Made by a program: the position numbers and the translations under genes. Below the pieces are notes generated by a model, which was not told the DNA's origin, did no database searches, and saw only the letters and a list, made by a program, of their open reading frames with translations. 22,450 nt of DNA from Cylindrotheca closterium (taxonomy: Eukaryota; Bacillariophyta; Bacillariophyceae; Bacillariales; Bacillariaceae): positions 1-22,450 of the forward strand of contig CAKOGP040001732.1 of assembly GCA_933822405.4 (NCBI GenBank). The letters run 5' to 3'. This document shows, piece after piece, positions 18,336-22,450 of this stretch (position 1 is the first letter of the stretch; every line of letters begins with the position of its first letter).

Positions 18336-20320
18336 ACATTAGTAAAGAATTAAACTTATTGCTTGGACCAGAATCTGGTTCTGTTATAAAGATGATGCAA
18401 AAAACTCGTGTCAACAAACTTGCACATGTGTTGTTTGATCCTGGATCAGATGAATCTTACATCCATCATAGAATTTTGCCCGCTGGAATCAATGGAAAAA
18501 CCGTGAAGAAACAAATTGGAACGATAAGCGGCAAACAATCTTTGACCACGCAAGTCATAAACATTGAGGGAATCGTTTTCCCTGAATTTTCTCCCACGCA
18601 AAAAGTGGAATCCACGTTTGAAACAATTGTTTTTGATTCAGACGCAAGGTACGATATGATTTTTGGAAATAATATTTTACTTCCCCTTGGAATCGATTGT
18701 AGCGGATCTACTAAAACAATCAAATGGATGGACAAACACGTTCCTTATAAGCCGCCCGAATCTGGCCTCAGTCCTCAAACTACTGATCCAAACGAAGATA
18801 CATCCATGTTGATGGCGCAATTGATGGCAATCCATTGCTATCACTCAGACCCTGATGAAAGTCTCAATGAACACATTGAGCAACAGATATCTCATTCCTT
18901 TAACATTGCAGAATCCAAATATGATTTAGTTTCCTTGGAACATGTTGCCAAGCAACAACACCATCTAAATGGTAAACAACAAAACGATCTTTACAATGTT
19001 ATAAAAGACTTTGAACCCTGGTTCAACGGTAACCTCGATCGTTCCGGCAAACTTGGCCCTTTCAAAGGTCCTAAAGCACGCCTCGAACTTACTCCCAAAG
19101 CAAAACCATTTCAGAACCGTCCATATTCGGTCCCCAAGAGTCATGAAGCTGTCTTCAAGAAAACTATTGATAAAATGGTCCAATGGGGTATTTTGGAGAA
19201 ATGCGGTCCAATGGACTACTTATCTCCCACCTTTATTGTTCCGAAAAAGGATGGTAGAGTTAGATTTGTTTCCGACTTTTGGCAACTAAACAAGATGATT
19301 AAACGCAAGGTTTGGCTACTGCCAAGAATACAAGATATTCTAAAGAAACGAAATGGCTACAAGTATTTCACAAAGCTTGACCTTTCGATGTTTTTCTACA
19401 CATTTGAAATGGACGAAGCGTCGAAGGACCTTTGTGGCATTGTCACACCCTTCGGCAACTATCGTTACACGCGTCTTCCTATGGGCGTCAAACAATCTCC
19501 TGACATTGCTCAAGCACACATTGAACAGCTCCTTGCTGACTTCAAAGAAGCAGACGTCTACATTGACGATGTTGGAATCTTTTCCAACAATTGGAACTCG
19601 CACATGGACAGCCTCAGAAAAATCTTGCGAATCTTGCAAGATCATGCTTTTACCTGCAATCCGCTGAAATGTGAATTTTGTGTGCAAGAAACTGATTGGC
19701 TTGGTTATTGGCTCACGTCTACTAGAATCAAACCCTGGAAAAAGAAGATCGACGCAATCCTCAGACTCAAACCTCCCAAGTCTGTCTTAGAACTCCGTTC
19801 CTTTATTGGCGCAGTAACCTTTTACCATGACATGTTTCCAAAACGTTCACACATTCTCGCGCCTTTGACTGCACGTATTGGACACAACAAGAAGAAATTA
19901 GATTGGACACCCGAATGTCAAAAGGCCTTTGACCGCATCAAAGCTGTACTCTCAAAGGATGCATTTCTGGCCTATCCAGACCATAATCAACCTTTTCACG
20001 TCTACTGTGACGCTAGCGACTATCAACTGGGTGCCGCTTTTTTTCAGAACGGCAAACCTGTTGCCTATTACTCTCGTAAGCTTTCTAAAGCACAGTTGAA
20101 CTACACTGTTGGAGAAAAAGAAATTCTCTCCATTGTGGAAACTCTCAAAGAGTATTGCACCATGCTGTATGGTGTCAAGGAACTACATGTCTACACTGAC
20201 CACAAAAATCTGACCTTCCAGAATCTCCAAAGCCAACGCGTCCTACGCTGGCGCCTATTCCTCAAAGATTTCCATCCAATTTTCTCGCCTAACTATGACA
20301 CCGCCTCGGTGGCAGAATGA
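18281..20320 (+). pseudogene. Family A Pol: protease, reverse transcriptase, RNase H
   Basis: Open for about 680 codons, the longest frame in the window; counting from 18359: protease VLFDPGSDESYIH (Asp at residue 27), pre-RT region (SPQTTDPNED, HVAKQQHHLN), RT entry PKSHEAVFKKTIDKMVQWGI (about 262-281), KKDGRVRFVSDFWQLNK (W at 19280-19282 where Arg is usual), YFTKLD, YRYTRLPMGVKQSPD, catalytic YIDD (401-404), CVQETDWLGYWL, and RNase H with CDASDYQLG (Asp 551), GEKEILSIVETL and YTDHKNLTF. It keeps the core active-site residues. The frame is lost near 20297, where HPIFSPNYD runs out of register into the linker. The upstream frameshift at 18280 separates it from gag, so this copy is broken although pol is largely legible. 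Confidence 0.85.
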
Positions 20321-21306
20321 CAACCCTAAGGATCCCATTGACTTATATTGTCGACCAATTGGAGCCTACCAAGAGTATGCCCCTCTCATTGAAACCACAT
20401 CCAATGTTGACCTATCATCAAATGATAACAGAACCACAGCATCCAATGCTAACATATCATCCCATAATACTCAAAATTCATTTTATTCTATGGCCACTGA
20501 TTCGCAATTACTCAATTGCTTTGTTCACCTGCCCGTTCAGGATAGCTTACCTTTTGTTCTTGATTTCAAGTCTATCGCTGATGCTCAAACTCAGGACGCT
20601 GAGCTTACCAAGCTGACGCAAACCAAACCTCAACAGTATGTCCAACATACCTTTGCACAAGACACCCAGGTGTATTGTTATGTGAGAGATGCCAATTCTC
20701 CATTGAAGATCTATCTCCCAACACAATTATTACAACCCACCATCCAATGGTATCACGCTGCTCTCAGCCACCCGGGCTCCACGCGCCTCAAGGATACCAT
20801 GCGCATCCATTTTCACAATCCAAAGTTATCTAATGTTATCAAAGACTTTACCTCAAAATGCGACACATGTCAACGACACAAGGCTGTCGGTAGAGGCCAT
20901 GGCCACACTGCTCCTAAGGAAGCTCCACTCATCCCCTGGCAACAACTCGCAGTTGATCTCATCGGTCCTTGGACACACATGGTGGCAGGACAAGAGATCG
21001 AGTTCAGAGCCTTGACAATCATTGACCTAGTGACCAACTTGGTCAATATTGTGCGCATTAAGGACAAAACGTGTGCGAACATAACACTTCAGTTTGAAAA
21101 CGCTTGGCTCGCCGGTTACCCGCGCCCTGCAACCATCATCCATGACCAAGGAACCAAATTCACGGGATTCGACTTTCAAAATCATTTGAATCTACACGGA
21201 ATTGAACCTCGTTCTATCTCTGCCAAGAATCCTCAAGCAAATGCAGTTTGCAAACGGATGCATCAAACTATCGGCAACTCTCTTAGAGTATTGGTTACAC
21301 TAAACC
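20295..21306 (+). pseudogene. Family A integrase, E-to-K and truncated
   Basis: Begins in a frame that joins the linker (PPRWQNDNPKDPIDLYCRP); about 15 codons before it seem deleted. The Pro/Asn-rich linker is followed by the zinc domain (WYHAALSHPGSTRL, two His; CDTCQRHK, two Cys) and the core: Asp in VDLIGPW (20956-20958) and Asp in HDQGTKF (21144-21146). After exactly 35 residues comes Lys (AAA at 21252-21254) in VCKRMHQTIGN, where family B has Glu. So the DDE triad reads D-D-K. The core is cut at 21307 by the copia LTR; the last codons of the open frame come from that LTR. The C-terminal module is missing. Confidence 0.85.
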
Positions 21307-21643
21307 TGTTGGGATATGACGAAATATAAGTTTTTACGTTCCGAAAAGAAACTATTCAAGTACAAAGTTTTCAACACGTACGATCGGACTTTAATCGTGA
21401 TGTTGGGATTCGACGCAAGTATGCCGGACGGCGAGTCTGTCGGACAAACTAAATCCACACAAAAAGGGAATGACCCTATACAAGTGAGATATTGATGTTG
21501 TGTACAATGCAGTAGGGAATAATACAATATGTCCCAAAGTAATGCATCCAACACATAATTGTCGTAGAGGTCGAATCAAGTTCTGTAAACAAGGGATTTT
21601 TCAAGGGAAAATCGTTGAACTTACTTTTGTGATTGAATCATCA
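21307..21643 (+). mobile_element. Copia-type 5' LTR
   Basis: Starts TGTTGGGATATGAC and ends GAATCATCA. It is the reverse complement of 2-304 apart from about 33 extra bp at 21389-21421 (with an internal TGTTGGGA echo of the LTR start) and scattered substitutions. It is inserted in the family A integrase. A leader and gag follow on the same strand, so it is a 5' LTR. The conserved hairpin near its 3' end (GATTTTT/GGAAAATC) is present. Confidence 0.85.
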
Positions 21644-21897
21644 ATCCAAGACAAACATTAATCAGATAGGAACAATTTCACTCAAAGTATACCTAGACAC
21701 AGGAGAACTATTATCATGAAAGTGTTGTACAGTCGATTACAAATTTAGATTGCAGAGAGTTTGTTCTGAGCGCTAAAGGCACTCACGATAGAGCACATTT
21801 TGCTTTATTCTTACATTCAATCACAAAAGGCAACAAAACAAATTTATGTCAAGAACAGCACTGCCTTATCTACAAAGGAGTGAGTGATTTGTTGACA
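21644..21897 (+). other. Copia leader between LTR and gag
   Basis: No gene. The first about 45 bp (AAGACAAACATTAATCAG onward) matches the inverted copy next to 13480 and should hold the primer-binding site; I cannot assign a tRNA. The remainder is absent from the inverted copy. Confidence 0.5.
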
Positions 21898-22450
21898 ATG
21901 GGACATTCTCCATCCGGTGGAGGAAGAGGACATGTGACTCCTCAGAAAGTCAAGAGCAACTCGAGTTCAACAGTTGTGAAACATCTATTTTCAACAAAAG
22001 ATGAAAACGATTGGAAGGCAAGATCGTCGTACAAAGATGCCGAGGAAAGAGTGATTGACTATATCCAAGCTTCTGGAATGAAATGTTCAGAAGACATGGT
22101 GAAATCAATTCGAGATGGAAAGTCGATCGACTTCAATGCAATCGCTCCAAGATTGAACACTCCAACTCAAAGATCAGCATACTTCAAGACAAACAAGAGA
22201 TCCGTCAAATCAAACATCATGCTGAAGTTTGTGACGAAGGTGATGGATATCAAGCTTCAAGGTGAAGCCGATTTCACAGCTACTCTTGAAGATCCAATCG
22301 AACTCTTGAAACGTATTGAACATTTCATGAAGAAGAGTGCTGATGCTGAGTATGATTTCTTGGATTTCTGGGAAGCGAATCAAAAGTTCTTTGCTATGAA
22401 GCAAGGAACAACGGAAAACTTGATGCATTTCAAGGAACGATTCTTGAGAC
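21898..22450 (+). CDS. Copia-type Gag, N-terminal part, runs off the window
   Basis: Open from ATG at 21898 to the window end (184 codons). The ATG is preceded by the leader and starts GHSPSGGGRGHVTPQKV, a Gly/Ser-rich N-terminus. Then come HLFSTKDENDWKARSSYKD, SGMKCSEDMVKSIRDGKSID, NAIAPRLNTPTQRSAYFK, SVKSNIMLKFVTKVMDIKL, DPIELLKRIEHFMKKSADAE and FWEANQKFFAMKQGTTENLM. It matches the minus-strand gag at 12511-13434 but lacks 26 residues between NTPTQ and RSAYF, an in-frame difference. No stop is visible, and the zinc knuckle would lie beyond the edge. This is the only copia gag in the window that could still be expressed. Confidence 0.8.
   Translation, partial: MGHSPSGGGRGHVTPQKVKSNSSSTVVKHLFSTKDENDWKARSSYKDAEERVIDYIQASGMKCSEDMVKSIRDGKSIDFNAIAPRLNTPTQRSAYFKTNKRSVKSNIMLKFVTKVMDIKLQGEADFTATLEDPIELLKRIEHFMKKSADAEYDFLDFWEANQKFFAMKQGTTENLMHFKERFLR

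Larger units (their letters stand above)
17041..21306 (+). mobile_element. Ty3/gypsy family A, most complete copy, 3' end interrupted
   Basis: Gag, protease, RT, RNase H and integrase in gypsy order on the plus strand. A copia element starting at 21307 cuts it shortly after the last integrase active-site position. It carries stops at 17364 and 18081, a frameshift near 18280, and a frameshift plus deletion near 20297. Confidence 0.85.

Noticed and set aside
1..21643. One giant element with terminal inverted repeats of 0.3 kb
   Set aside because: The ends are copia LTRs, one followed by its own leader and gag; each interrupts a different older element, and they have diverged.

Overview
The window looks like eukaryotic, transposon-dense DNA. 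I see no host gene, rRNA, tRNA or prokaryotic signal. The protein families (copia-like integrase segments with KAIPK and YSPH blocks, a LINE-like element with an EEP endonuclease, and Ty3/gypsy pol with a DPGS protease) resemble those I associate with diatoms or related stramenopiles. That assignment is inference from recalled families, not a search.

Layout, left to right. 1-304: a copia-type LTR on the minus strand, inserted in a LINE-like element. 305-3545: that element on the minus strand, a broken ORF1 (about 790 codons with its breaks) followed by the start of an EEP endonuclease ORF2. 3546-5142: an inverted, decayed 5' part of a Ty3/gypsy element (family A: gag tail, protease, start of RT). 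5143-5448: unassigned. 5449-11178: a tandem array in which part of a copia-type integrase gene is repeated. Its centre is about 3.9 near-perfect copies of an 881-bp dimer (alternating 435/446-bp monomers), flanked by 716-bp monomers. 11179-12509: the 3' part of a LINE-like ORF2 on the plus strand with a TTA-repeat tail. 12510-13581: copia-type gag and a truncated LTR on the minus strand. 13582-16385: a second gypsy family (B) on the plus strand, ending in a polypurine tract and a possible LTR. About 17041-21306: the longest gypsy family A copy (gag, protease, RT, RNase H, integrase) on the plus strand. 21307-22450: a copia LTR, leader and open gag ORF that interrupts the family A integrase and runs off the window.

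No element is intact in the window. The freshest parts are the rightmost copia gag ORF, the family A pol ORF (open for about 680 codons) and the 881-bp array. The minus-strand order LTR, gag, integrase array suggests that 13581 to 5449 was once one copia element, later split by the LINE-like insertion.

The most notable observations are the higher-order-repeat-like array made from a dead integrase fragment (all 11 copies of one motif carry the same in-frame TGA), and a recurring decay pattern in which arginine CGN codons appear changed to TGA, TGG or CAA across unrelated elements, as expected from deamination of methylated CpG.
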